The notes under the pieces are model-generated. The model was not told where the DNA came from. It worked only from the letters and a program-made list of their open reading frames with translations, and searched no databases. Shown here one piece after another: positions 37,088 through 45,396 of a stretch of DNA of 64,000 bases. The DNA is from Actinomadura oligospora ATCC 43269. GTDB taxonomy: Bacteria; Actinomycetota; Actinomycetes; Streptosporangiales; Streptosporangiaceae. A program made the position numbers and the translations under genes. The number at the start of each line of letters is the position of its first letter. The stretch's first letter is position 1. Location: positions 868,001-932,000 of the forward strand of contig NZ_JADG01000003.1 of assembly GCF_000518265.1 (NCBI RefSeq). Reading direction: 5' to 3'.

Positions 37088-39247
37088 CTACTCCTCGCCG
37101 GGGGCGTCGAGCATCTCGCGCACCTCTTCGACCTCGGTGGGGACGTCCTCGGCGGGCCAGGTCGCGGCCAAGGCCTCGATCGTCGGCCGGTGCTCCTCGA
37201 ACGTGTCGTCCTTGGCGAGGGCCAGGGCGGCGGCCGACTGGATCTCCACTTCGGGGCAGCGGATCGCGCGGAGAAGCATGTCGACGGTGTTGTCGCTCCG
37301 GTGCTCCCTCAGCAGATACATGGCCAGCTCGCGGTCGTTCATCGGGACGGCCTCGTCGCACACGACGTCCCCGAGGGCCTGGACGAGCCGGGGATGGGAT
37401 GCGTCCCCGGCCCAGAACGCGTCTCGCGCCACGTCGAGGACATGGTGGCGATACGAGTCGTCGGCGTTCTCGATGAGCTCGGCGAGGACGGGCAGATCGT
37501 CCATCGCGGCGACCCTCAACGCCGACAGGGCCGTGAGGTGGGCGGCGGTGGGTCCGTACTCCCGGCTGAGTTCGGGCGGGGACTCAGGCTGCCGCAGGAT
37601 CTCCGGAACCAGGGCGAGGACGAGCGCCCGCGCCGGTTCCCGTGCCTCCTCGCCGCCTCGCGCGACCGCGGCCTCCGGATCCCACCAGTGGTCGAGGGCG
37701 ATGCCGACGGCCGCGATGTCGCCGCTTTCGAGCATCGTGCGCATGGCCTCGTGGTACGACGCGTCCACGGTGGGACGGCGCAGTCTCCTGTGGGCGCGGT
37801 GCAGGGCCGGGTCCGGCAGCCGGTGGCCGTCCCAGTGGATGCTGTGCGGCTTCCCGAAGACCGACTCGACCGCTTTGCGGCCCCGGAACCGGTCCGGAGG
37901 GTTCTCGTCCCAGCGTTCCGCCCATTCCTCCAGGACGGCGGGGTGGCGTTCAAGGCCCCCCGTCCTGATCAGGTAGTTGACCGCGTGCGCCTGCACCTTC
38001 GGCTCCGTCTCGCGGATCGCGCGCAGGAGGATGTCGTCGGCGTCCGCGCCGATCCGGTCGGCCAGGATCCGGATCGCGGTCTCCTTGGCGTCGGAGAGCT
38101 CGGACGGCCGGTCGAAGATCACACCGCTGATCGCTTCGACGAGGCGGGCGTCGACCACGTCGTCGAGGATCCCGCCCGCCATCCAGATGGCCTCGTGCAG
38201 GACGGAACCGGACTCGTTCTCGTTGAGGATGTCCACGAGCGGGCCGGCGTCACCCGGCTCCGCGTGCTGGCCGCCGATCGTGTTCAGCGCGCTCACCACG
38301 GCGGGCGAGAGCGGACGGCGCAGCACCTCACGGGCTCGCGCCAGCACCTCGGGCAGAAGGCCCTCGGCGAGATCCTCGTCGTCCAGGGCGCGCCGCAGGC
38401 CCTCCCAATGCTCGTAGTGGTCGAGCGCGATGCCCACGGCGACCGGGTTCTCGCTGTGCAGCAGCGTGGCGAACGCCTCCAGGCACGTCTCGTCGCTGAG
38501 CGGAAACCTCAGCTCGTCGTGGGCGCGTCGAAGAACGGGATCGTCCAGCTGGGCGTCCTTCCAATACGTGCTGTGGAAGCCCACGAGCGCGTCGCGGACG
38601 TCCTGGGACCACGGGCCCGCGTCCTCCGGCCAGGAATCGACGAGCCGTTGGAGGAGATCCCGGTGCGCGCGGACCTTCTTCGGCGTTGTCAGCCGCCTGG
38701 CGGCCTCGACCTGGACCTCCAGATTGTCGGAGCCGGTCAGGCTTATGAGGAGGTCCTCCACCTCCGGCAGGTCCAGGTCGCCCAGGGCGTGGATCGCGGA
38801 GCCGCGGTCCCGCGCGTCCAGGCTCTCGTCGAGCGCGACGGACCGGACGGCCGCCAGCAGCCGCGGGTTCGGTTCCTCGCCGTCCTCCAGGGCGGTGGAC
38901 GCGGCGAGCAGCGCGTCCTCCCGCACCCCGTCGTCCGGGTCGCCGTCCAGAACGTCCGCGATCCGGTCGGCGTCCTCGTCCTCGCCGAGATGCCACACCA
39001 TGGTGAGAGCCCACGAGAGCGCCCGCCGCCGCTGCTCCTCGTCGAGGACGGCCGCCCGGTCCAGAAGGTCGCGGGCGGCGAAGAGCACCTCGTTGTTCAG
39101 CGGCCAGTAGCGGTTGTCGACGCCCCACCTGGTGTCCGCCTGAGCCTGCTGGTAGTCGCTCAGCGCATCACACACGACGTCGATGTCGTCACTGTGCAAA
39201 CGCTCGCTGAACTCACCGAGATACGACGCTTCGTCGCCGTCCGACAT
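37088..39247 (-). CDS. HEAT-like repeat protein with three tandem modules
   Basis: Acidic, all-helical cytoplasmic protein of 719 residues. About 245-residue modules recur: LRRAHDELRFPL...NPVAVGIALDHYEHW (239-280) mirrors LHRAHRRLRRPT...IAAVGIALDHWW (483-522). The segment pairs LLRAIRETEPKVQAHAVNYLIRTGGLERH and LLRAIRCPEVEIQSAAALALAKDDTFEEH also match, with a third weaker copy near 165-195. These are HEAT-type protein-protein interaction solenoids. No enzyme motif is seen. It may be a scaffold or an immunity-type protein. No adjacent toxin or kinase identifies a partner. Confidence 0.82.
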   Translation of the reverse strand: MSDGDEASYLGEFSERLHSDDIDVVCDALSDYQQAQADTRWGVDNRYWPLNNEVLFAARDLLDRAAVLDEEQRRRALSWALTMVWHLGEDEDADRIADVLDGDPDDGVREDALLAASTALEDGEEPNPRLLAAVRSVALDESLDARDRGSAIHALGDLDLPEVEDLLISLTGSDNLEVQVEAARRLTTPKKVRAHRDLLQRLVDSWPEDAGPWSQDVRDALVGFHSTYWKDAQLDDPVLRRAHDELRFPLSDETCLEAFATLLHSENPVAVGIALDHYEHWEGLRRALDDEDLAEGLLPEVLARAREVLRRPLSPAVVSALNTIGGQHAEPGDAGPLVDILNENESGSVLHEAIWMAGGILDDVVDARLVEAISGVIFDRPSELSDAKETAIRILADRIGADADDILLRAIRETEPKVQAHAVNYLIRTGGLERHPAVLEEWAERWDENPPDRFRGRKAVESVFGKPHSIHWDGHRLPDPALHRAHRRLRRPTVDASYHEAMRTMLESGDIAAVGIALDHWWDPEAAVARGGEEAREPARALVLALVPEILRQPESPPELSREYGPTAAHLTALSALRVAAMDDLPVLAELIENADDSYRHHVLDVARDAFWAGDASHPRLVQALGDVVCDEAVPMNDRELAMYLLREHRSDNTVDMLLRAIRCPEVEIQSAAALALAKDDTFEEHRPTIEALAATWPAEDVPTEVEEVREMLDAPGEE

Positions 39248-39430
39248 AAGCCCTCCTTCAAGATCGGCTCGTCAGACTGGCAGACCCGTCCACGCCCCGT
39301 CCTCCGGTTTTTCCCACCCCGTTTCGTCCGGCGAGTCGGGGGCGAGTGTTGAAGGACGCGGCGTGCCCAGACGCCGATCGCACCCGGCCGATGTGGACGG
39401 CCAGGTGCGTTCGGGCGGGACGCGCGTGGA

Positions 39431-39814
39431 TCAGACGGGCTCGACGCGGGTGTGCAGGAGGCAGAACTCGTTGCCTTCCGGGTCGGCCAGGACGTGCCAG
39501 CTCTCGTCGCCGGTCTGGCCGACGTCGGCGGGCTTGGCGCCGAGGGCGAGGAGCCGCTCCAGCTCGGCGTCCTGGTCGCGGTCGGTGGCGCTGACGTCGA
39601 GGTGCAGGCGGAGCTTCACGGGCCGCGGGTCGCTGGTCGGGCTGAGGACGAGGGCGGGCAGCGGACCGCCGAAGCCCGTGCCGGGCGGCCCGATCGCGAT
39701 GCTTCCGTCGTCCTCCCGCTCGATCTCGACGTAGCCGAGGACCTCACTCCAGAACCTGGCGAGCCCTTCGGGGTCGACGCAGTCGAGGACCAGTTCGGTG
39801 ATGCGGCATGCCAT
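39431..39814 (-). CDS. VOC-family protein, Glyoxalase_6-like
   Basis: Small protein of 127 residues. The opening MACRITELVLDCVDPEGLARFWSEVLGY and the end HVLADPEGNEFCLLHT are the classic signature of actinomycete glyoxalase-like proteins. The expected D-P-x-G-N-x-F-C-L is intact. It has no nearby pathway partner. The start ATG is directly supported by the family N-terminus. Function of this group is unknown; some bind drugs or nucleotides. Confidence 0.9.
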   Translation of the reverse strand: MACRITELVLDCVDPEGLARFWSEVLGYVEIEREDDGSIAIGPPGTGFGGPLPALVLSPTSDPRPVKLRLHLDVSATDRDQDAELERLLALGAKPADVGQTGDESWHVLADPEGNEFCLLHTRVEPV

Positions 39815-39882
39815 GCCCGCCAGTGTACGGGGACGATCCCGAAGACGATCTTGGCTCGCGTGGCGCGGATCCGGGACGGCGG

Positions 39883-40635
39883 CTAACCGGCGTCCGAATC
39901 CGGCTCGACGTCGCCTGAGGCCGGTTCGGTCCTGACGTAGAGGACCTCGCGGGCCTGTTCGGCGGCGCGCAGGAGGCTCTCGTGGATGAAGTCGAGGAAG
40001 CGGGCGGCGTTCTCGAGGCGGACGGCGGCCGGGCTGCCGGGGCCGAGGACGGCGGCGCCCTCCCGCGCGGCCTCGACGAACTGGTCGTTGGACCGGGCGC
40101 TGCGGACCATCGACTGGTACCAGAGGTCGTCGTCGACGACGTAGCGCTCGCGGCGGCGTTCGTCGCGTTCGCGGCGGATGAGGTCCAGTCCTTCGAGGAA
40201 GGTGATCGCCTTGGAGACCGACGCCGGGCTGACCTGGAGCCGCTGGGAGAGTTCGGCGGCGGTGAGGCTGCCGGAGTCGGTGGTGTAGAGGCTGGCCAGC
40301 ACGCGGGCCATCATCTTCGGCAGGCCCGAGATCATGAGGACGGTGGAGAGCCGCTCCTCGAACTCCTGGACGGCGTCGGCGTCCCGTCCGTGCGGCAGGG
40401 GGCCCGAGTCCGCCCGCCGGGACGAGGCGGGCCTGCGCCGCTGGGTGCGTTGCTGGGTGGCGTGCTGGGCCAGGTCGGCGCGGTAGCCGGTGGGGCCGCC
40501 GTTCCGCATCACCTCGCGCGTGACGGTCGAGGTCGGACGGTCGAGACGGCGGGCGATCTCGGCGTAGGCGAGCCCGTCGGCCAGCCCCAGCGCGATCTGC
40601 TGGCGTTCCTGCTGGGTGAGCCTGCCTCCGGGCAT
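39883..40635 (-). CDS. GbsR/MarR-type regulator with extra N-terminal HTH
   Basis: Regulator of 250 residues. An N-terminal HTH like that of IS30-type and resolvase DNA-binding regions (LTQQERQQIALGLADGLAYAEIARRLDRPTSTVTREV, about 5-42) is joined by a basic linker to a GbsR/MarR winged helix (about 90-165: LPKMMARVLASLYTTDSGSLTAAELSQRLQVSPASVSKAITFLEGLDLIRR). In actinomycetes this two-part regulator is commonly next to a DUF4097 gene, as here. The 230 bases upstream are AT-rich with repeated TGCAACG half-sites, the likely operators. The DUF4097 partner on the other side is truncated, so the regulator may have lost its target. Confidence 0.9.
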   Translation of the reverse strand: MPGGRLTQQERQQIALGLADGLAYAEIARRLDRPTSTVTREVMRNGGPTGYRADLAQHATQQRTQRRRPASSRRADSGPLPHGRDADAVQEFEERLSTVLMISGLPKMMARVLASLYTTDSGSLTAAELSQRLQVSPASVSKAITFLEGLDLIRRERDERRRERYVVDDDLWYQSMVRSARSNDQFVEAAREGAAVLGPGSPAAVRLENAARFLDFIHESLLRAAEQAREVLYVRTEPASGDVEPDSDAG

Positions 40636-40705
40636 CCGGTTTCTCCCTCGTGCTGCGTCTCGATGGACTCCGACGCGTCCATCCTAGCGCCCACCTCTGA
40701 TCCAA

Positions 40706-40808
40706 TGCAACGATCGATAGAGAGAACGTTGCATTACGTGCACGATCATTGCAACGATTTCAAGTTGTGACCTGCGGAAATAGATATCAGTCGCAACGAT
40801 ATTGTTGC
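40706..40808. promoter_or_regulatory. Cluster of TGCAACG operator half-sites
   Basis: TGCAACG (40706-40712) pairs with CGTTGCA (40727-40733); another TTGCAACG begins at 40749; GCAAC-GATATT-GTTGC (40793-40808) is a further inverted repeat, and GCAACG recurs near 40822. The stretch is clearly AT-richer than its surroundings and lies between the regulator (40635) and the truncated DUF4097 gene (40872). Confidence 0.65.
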
Positions 40809-40871
40809 TTGAAATCGGAAAGCAACGTAGCGTTTGCACTGTCAGAAACGACGAGCCGCGAGGAGGGAACG

Positions 40872-40973
40872 ATGCGCAAGTTCGACACCCCCGCCTCGAT
40901 CGCCGCGGTCCTGTCGGTTCCGGCTGGACGCGTCCAGGCCCGCGAGGAGGATGAGCGCAGAAACTGGCGGTAG
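40872..40973 (+). pseudogene. Truncated DUF4097-family gene
   Basis: Only 33 codons remain: MRKFDTPASIAAVLSVPAGRVQ then an unrelated tail ending in a stop. The beginning matches the usual N-terminus of DUF4097 beta-strand repeat proteins (M-x-K-F-x-T-P-x-P-I-x-A-x-L). The full gene should encode over 200 residues. The ribosome site GAGGAGG is intact 6 bases before the ATG, so the stump can be translated. Similarity ends near 40940, close to the decayed transposase that follows, which suggests a transposition or deletion cut it. Confidence 0.75.
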
Positions 40974-41044
40974 GGAGCCGATGTTCGTTTCGGTTGGATG
41001 ACGGGGCGGGTTTGCCCTGGTGAGGGCCCGTACGTTCCGGGGGC

Positions 41045-41228
41045 ATGCCCTTCGAATTCATTTCCGACGACGGCTACCGCCGCATGCCCGGCACCCAACT
41101 CAACGATCCAGGAAGCCCGCCACCACCCCGCCCACCAGATCACCCTCGGCAACCACCGCCAGCTCCCCCAGCGCAACCGCAAAGGCATGGAAGACCGGCT
41201 CGGCACCCCCGCCCTCGCCTTGAACGCC
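41045..41228 (+). pseudogene. Tn3-family transposase C-terminal remnant
   Basis: In one frame (from 41045) FEFISDDGYRRMPGTQLN is followed, after a frame change near 41103, by QEARHHPAHQITLGNHRQLPQRNRKGMEDRLGTPALALNA in another. Put together this follows the order of the Tn3 transposase tail, which normally has Y-R-R-x-I-x-x-Q-L-N, E-x-R-H-x-L-A, then R-Q-R-Y-R-E-G-M-E-D-Q-L-G-A-L-G-L-x-L-N-A. The rest of the gene and the terminal repeats are not found. With the truncated serine resolvase at 46381 it may be what is left of one Tn3-type element. Confidence 0.65.
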
Positions 41229-41779
41229 GCACCGGGCTGCCCCCCACCACCGAGGCCATGCGCACCCAGCACCCACCCATCGCCAACGAACCCGTCAGCT
41301 GCCTCGGCCGCCCGCACCGACCCCAAGACGGGCCAACACCCCATCCACAACCCCACCACCGAGGCGTAGCCCACCGGCCGCCTACCAACGGTGCCTCGGC
41401 CGGGCCTGGCTGCCTTAGGCCAGCGGGCAGGATCGGAACGGTCAGTACGACTTCCTCGCGGGCCGATCGTCGGTTAGGTGAGATGTGGGTTGAGGGATCG
41501 CCAGGCGCGCTGGAAGGCGTCGCTCGCGGGTGGGGCTGGGCCGATGTGGCCGGTGCTGAGGTCGAGGTAGCCCCAGCCGCCCCGGACACCGGGCCCGGTT
41601 GCGGCCATCAGGGTGAGGGTGTCACCCGGAGCGGCATGCAAGGCGGTGACCGCCCCGATCCGCTTTTGCCTGGCGTTGGTGGGTGGGGTTGCCAGACAAT
41701 TTTCCGCCTCCGAGGCTGGGTCTGGGCGGCCGTCCCTGGCCGTGCGCCCCGCATCCGGCATCCGGCGCAAGGGAGAAGC
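41229..41779. other. Eroded region without an intact gene
   Basis: Pro-rich readings here are GC artefacts. One minus-strand fragment (about 41700 to its stop at 41474) reads TLTLMAATGPGVRGGWGYLD and ends AWRSLNPHLT. It looks like the tail of a real but unknown protein that has lost its start. The end of the region carries the ribosome site of the repeat-protein gene. Confidence 0.35.
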
Positions 41780-42145
41780 ATGCGCGCACACCTCAAGGTC
41801 ATCATCGCCGCCGCGGCGGCGACCGTCGGCCTCGGCCTGGCCGCCGCCCCCGCCCACGCGGGCGACGACTTCTGGCCGCACACCGGCGGGTTCGCCTCGG
41901 CGGGCGACGACTACTGGCCGCACTCCGGCGGGTTCGCCCCGCCGAAGGAGGAGCCCTGGCCGAGCACCGGTGGGTTCGGGCCGGCGAAGGACGACTACTA
42001 CCCGGGCGGCGGCACCTTCGCCCCGGCCAAGGACGACTTCTACCCGGGCGGCGGCACCTTCGCCCCGGCCAAGGACGACTACTACCCGGGCACCGGCGGG
42101 TTCGCGCCGGCCAAGGAGGACTTCTACCCGGGCACCGGCGGGTGA
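41780..42145 (+). CDS. Secreted protein of 14-residue tandem repeats
   Basis: A 121-residue exported protein of unknown family. Residues 1-27 are a signal peptide (RAHLK, hydrophobic run, AHA cleavage). Everything after it is seven copies of a 14-residue unit, consensus K-D-D-Y-Y-P-G-T-G-G-F-A-P-A, the last cut to ten residues. The first two copies have W-P-H where later copies have Y-P-G. There is no Cys and no membrane anchor. The mature chain is rich in Asp, aromatic residues, Pro and Gly, and probably disordered or an extended surface or metal-binding polymer. GGGAG lies 4 bases before the ATG, and tandem hairpins follow. It is isolated in an eroded zone but its own reading frame and signals are intact. 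Confidence 0.75.
   Translation: MRAHLKVIIAAAAATVGLGLAAAPAHAGDDFWPHTGGFASAGDDYWPHSGGFAPPKEEPWPSTGGFGPAKDDYYPGGGTFAPAKDDFYPGGGTFAPAKDDYYPGTGGFAPAKEDFYPGTGG
41861..42142 (+). repeat. 42-bp in-frame tandem repeats
   Basis: Six full 42-base units and one 30-base partial unit, phase-exact with the 14-residue protein repeat. Units 4-7 are nearly identical in DNA (differences mostly in the Tyr/Phe and Gly/Thr codons), while units 1-3 have diverged. That suggests growth by recent duplication at the 3' end. Confidence 0.9.
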
Positions 42146-42184
42146 CGATTCCCGGCCGCGCTCCGGCGCTCTGGTAGTCGCTCC

Positions 42185-42245
42185 CGCGTGGGCTGGCCGG
42201 TCGCCGGTCGGCCCACGCGGGGTCCGCCGGGGCGGGGCGGACCCC
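42185..42245 (+). terminator. Two consecutive hairpins after repeat-protein gene
   Basis: CGCGTGGGC / GCCCACGCG (42185-42193, 42211-42219), then GGGGTCCGCC / GGCGGACCCC (42219-42228, 42236-42245). Both are perfect stems of 9 and 10 bp, 40 bases beyond the stop. Confidence 0.7.
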
Positions 42246-42973
42246 AAGGCGTTGAGCTGCGCGAAGTCGTGGCGTGAACGGGACAGAGCGGGGACTCTGC
42301 CAGGCAACCCCGGAGGCCGGCAACGGCGTGCGTCGTCGCAGGCCGCGCTTCGTCGTACCAGCGGTCTTACCGCGGGAGAACGGCCGGTGACGAGGGAGGG
42401 CCTTGCCGGGCCTCTGGCCGCCACTGGCCGTTCTCCCGCCGGGTGCGGACCCGTCGATGACACGCCCGCGCTGCCGGGAAACGCCGGTCAGAAGGGCAGG
42501 CGCATGCTCTCGAGGGCGCCGGTGAGCAGGCCGCCCGCTGTGGCCGGAGGCGGCGACGCGCTGGCACCCAGCGGCCACCGGGGAACCACCGGCCCGGGAG
42601 GAGGCTGAGTGCAGAAACCAGGGGTGGGCCGTCGCGCTTTCGGTCTCGATGGCCCGCGTCGCCAACTCGCTGGCAAGCATGTATGGCTGAGCCAGCAGGT
42701 CAGCGGCCTGGAGACCTGCCCAACATGTAGTGCAAGTCGATGCGTCACGTTTTTTGAGGATGTGGCAGGCCCGCGATGACGCGGTCGTGCGGGTGTTGGG
42801 GCCTGTCGCGGGTTCGGCGGGGCGAGTTGGGGGGCGCCGAAGCTGTGCACTTGCCCAGGATCGGCGCCTGAAGTGCTGAAACTTAGGCTTCAATGGAGCA
42901 TGGCCTCGTCGCCGCGTAAGCCTATGACCGCAGGTCACGTCCGGACTGCCTTGCGCCGCTTCCTGCGCGAGCG
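42246..42973. other. Long stretch without a supported gene
   Basis: No reading frame here shows a family I can name. The main structure is the spaced inverted repeat at 42372-42439. A short T-run (42751-42756, TTTTTT after CACG) and a plus-strand 57-codon frame from 42609 are present but unsupported. Base composition near 42640-42780 is less GC-biased than in the flanking genes. Confidence 0.4.
42372..42439. repeat. 14-bp inverted repeat with structured 40-base centre
   Basis: GCGGGAGAACGGCC (42372-42385) matches GGCCGTTCTCCCGC (42426-42439) perfectly. The centre holds a second imperfect pairing (GAGGG...GGCCTTGCC...CCTC). The whole could fold as one long hairpin. It is not next to any gene end, so a plain terminator is unlikely. 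Confidence 0.6.
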
Positions 42974-43159
42974 GTGGCCGAGACCCGAGCCTTCCCGGGT
43001 GATCGGGTCCTGGCCCGGCTCGCCACGGCCCGATGGCTCGCTTCCGAACTGGACCTTGTCACTCGCGAGCTGGTGGTGACCGCCCGCCGGGGCGAGCGCC
43101 GCTACTCCTGGAGGCAGATTGGCGAGGCGGTGGGGGCCTCCGGCCAGGCCGCCGGTTGA
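42974..43159 (+). pseudogene. Helix-turn-helix protein remnant
   Basis: Sixty-one codons from a GTG. The segment WLASELDLVTRELVVTARRGERRYSWRQIGEAVGASGQAA resembles the small actinomycete HTH proteins in which SWxxIGxALGVSRQAAHRR closes the motif. Here the frame ends one codon after QAA, and the next frame continues RLMGAIARSSVDE, so a frameshift is likely. No ribosome site is visible. Confidence 0.4.
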
Positions 43160-43473
43160 TGGGCGCGATCGCACGGTCTTCCGTCGATGAACCCGCCGCC
43201 GGCCACGTCCATGCGTGCCGTACATGAGCGACAGCAGAAGCCACCCAAGAAAACCACCACGGTCACACTCGCTGGGCTGACGCCAGGCGCCGACCCCACA
43301 CGCTAATTCTGAACGAGCTGTAAGGCGGGGAGCCTTGGGCGCCCGCCGGTTTCCTGCAACCATCGTGGCGCGGGACGACGTGATCGCTCTCGTACGTGCG
43401 ATGGTTCCCGCAGGGCGGTGCCGCGGGTACGGGTGGCCTGGCACCAACAGGGCGCGGGAGAAGGGGTACCGAG

Positions 43474-45096
43474 ATGGAATCGGGTGTGGTGGTCAGCGGG
43501 CGGTACCGGCTGGACCGGCGCCTGGGACGCGGGGGCATGGGCGAGGTGTGGGCCGCGCAGGATAGTGATCTGAGACGCTCGGTCGCGATCAAGATAGTGC
43601 TCGCCGAGCTGACAGCCGACCCGGACCTGATCGTCCGGCTGTGGCGCGAGGCGCGCACCGCGGCCGCACTCCAGCACGCTGGCATCACCGTGGTGCACGA
43701 CGTCGGTGAGCATGATGGTCGCCCCTATTTCGTGATGGAACTGCTGGACGGCCAGGACTTCAACGCCCTGCTGGCCGAGCACCCCGATGGCGTGCCCCTC
43801 GCCCTCGCGGTGGACCTGATGGCCCGGGTCGCCGATGCGCTCGACCATGCACACAGCCGTGGTGTGGTGCACCGCGACATGAAACCCGCCAACCTGATGC
43901 GCCTACCGGGCGGTGGGGTGAAGATCTGCGACTTCGGCATCGCGCGCTACGCCGAGGCCACCACCCACCTCACCGCGACCGGCAGCGTGCTCGGCACCCC
44001 CGCGTTCATGGCCCCCGAGCAGTGGCTCGGCGAGCAGCTCACCGCGGCTACCGACCTGTACGCCTTCGGCGTCACCCTGCACACCCTCCTGACGGGCACG
44101 CCGCCTTTCCCCGGGCCGACCGCGGCCGCGCTGATGCACCAGCACCTCAACAGCGCCCCGCCCCACGTGCGCGAAGCATGCCCGAACGTACCCTCCGAAC
44201 TCGACGACCTGCTTCAGCAGTTGCTGGCCAAAGCGCCCGCCGAACGGCCTGCCACGGCGGCCCGGGCGCGGGAGGTCCTGCAGGCCGTCGCCGACCGTTC
44301 TGCCCGGGCGTCGTTGTCCGCCTCCGCCACTGTCCCGCAGGCCAACTCCCCGGTCGCGCCGACGCTGGAGCCGGAGGAGGTGCGGGAACACGAGCCGGCG
44401 GGGCCGTCGAGACGGGACTGGGTCCCGAGGCTGGAGGACAGGGAGAACCGGAAGGACAAGGAACGGCGAGAGGAATGGGAGCAGGAGTGGGAGCAGGAAA
44501 CGGCATCGCCCACGGTTCCGTCCGGCAACACCACGATCACCAACAGCAGGTGGTTCCGGACCAAGACCGCAGCGGGCACCGGTGCTCAGATCCTCTCCGT
44601 GGCTTTCGCCGTGCTCGGCGTGCTCTTCGCGGTGACCGGCAACGCGGACCAGATCATCTCGGGCGTCCCAGGTAGCGAGAGCACCGGCGGGAAGATCGTG
44701 GCGGTCACCGTGATCGGCGTCCTCGCGGGTGGGTTCTTAGGCGCCCTGATCGGCTTCCTCGGCACCCCCGACAGCCTCACGGTGGACGGCGAGAAGCTCG
44801 TCGTCACCCGCAACAAGGTTCACCAGCTCACGGTCCGCTGGGACACTCTCGAAGGCATCGCGGTGGAGGAGGATGGCAGTAAGGCCGCGCTCGTCGCCCA
44901 GTTCCGCTCCACGCGTACGCCCACCACGAAGTGGCGGACCGCGCACGACGTCGAACTACGGGCGGACGGCAGCCACGTCATCTACGGCCCCACGAAGGGA
45001 AACTCGCAGGAGGTGAACCCGGCGCGACTCCGTGCGGCACTGGAGCGGTACGCCGGGGGCCTGTACGACAATCCGGACGACGTACCGGATCCGTGA
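43474..45096 (+). CDS. Hanks-type Ser/Thr protein kinase with membrane anchor
   Basis: Kinase of 540 residues. The N-terminal catalytic domain (about 10-270) has the glycine loop GRGGMGEVW (18-26), K40, the catalytic loop HRDMKPAN (133-140), DFG (153-155) and the APE-type MAPEQW. A charged linker rich in Glu/Arg (about 315-350) leads to two membrane helices (about 365-390 and 405-430). A final beta-rich segment of about 100 residues (LTVDGEKLVVTRNKVHQLTVRWDTLEGIAVEEDG) resembles a PH-like or DUF fold. That places both ends in the cytoplasm, unlike PASTA kinases. GGAGAAGGGG precedes the ATG. Its substrates are not evident from neighbours. Confidence 0.93.
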   Translation: MESGVVVSGRYRLDRRLGRGGMGEVWAAQDSDLRRSVAIKIVLAELTADPDLIVRLWREARTAAALQHAGITVVHDVGEHDGRPYFVMELLDGQDFNALLAEHPDGVPLALAVDLMARVADALDHAHSRGVVHRDMKPANLMRLPGGGVKICDFGIARYAEATTHLTATGSVLGTPAFMAPEQWLGEQLTAATDLYAFGVTLHTLLTGTPPFPGPTAAALMHQHLNSAPPHVREACPNVPSELDDLLQQLLAKAPAERPATAARAREVLQAVADRSARASLSASATVPQANSPVAPTLEPEEVREHEPAGPSRRDWVPRLEDRENRKDKERREEWEQEWEQETASPTVPSGNTTITNSRWFRTKTAAGTGAQILSVAFAVLGVLFAVTGNADQIISGVPGSESTGGKIVAVTVIGVLAGGFLGALIGFLGTPDSLTVDGEKLVVTRNKVHQLTVRWDTLEGIAVEEDGSKAALVAQFRSTRTPTTKWRTAHDVELRADGSHVIYGPTKGNSQEVNPARLRAALERYAGGLYDNPDDVPDP

Positions 45097-45396
45097 TCCC
45101 GACCGGTCCCGTTGTCGCGAAGATGGCAGGCCCGTCAGGTGCATGCCCATCTGCTCACGCGCAGGGGCGTGTCCGACAGCCAGGTGACCATCACCGCGTC
45201 GCGGGCGGGGTTCTGGCGCACTCCGTGTGATGCGATCACGGGCCGTGAGATTCAGGCTGGTCTGCGCAAGGATGATGGGGCTTGAGCCCCGACAAGGCCC
45301 TCCGCTCCCAAACGTGTCCCCAGCCGCCAGGTAGCGATGTGCGGTTCGGCTTGTTCCGCTTGGCGGGCCGGGGGCGAGCCGTACGCGCGAAAACTG
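45097..45396. other. 300-base gap, no gene supported
   Basis: Short frames only. Near 45270-45290 GGGGCTTGAGCCCC forms a small palindrome. No promoter could be assigned with confidence for the dioxygenase gene that follows. Confidence 0.4.

Noticed and set aside
41861..42142. Possible CRISPR array
   Set aside because: The units are contiguous, 42 bp, in frame and without unique spacers; this is a protein-coding tandem repeat.
41474..42463. Minus-strand frame over the repeat-protein gene
   Set aside because: Most of it is the antisense image of the 42-bp repeats; only the last about 75 codons look protein-like and are noted as a fragment.
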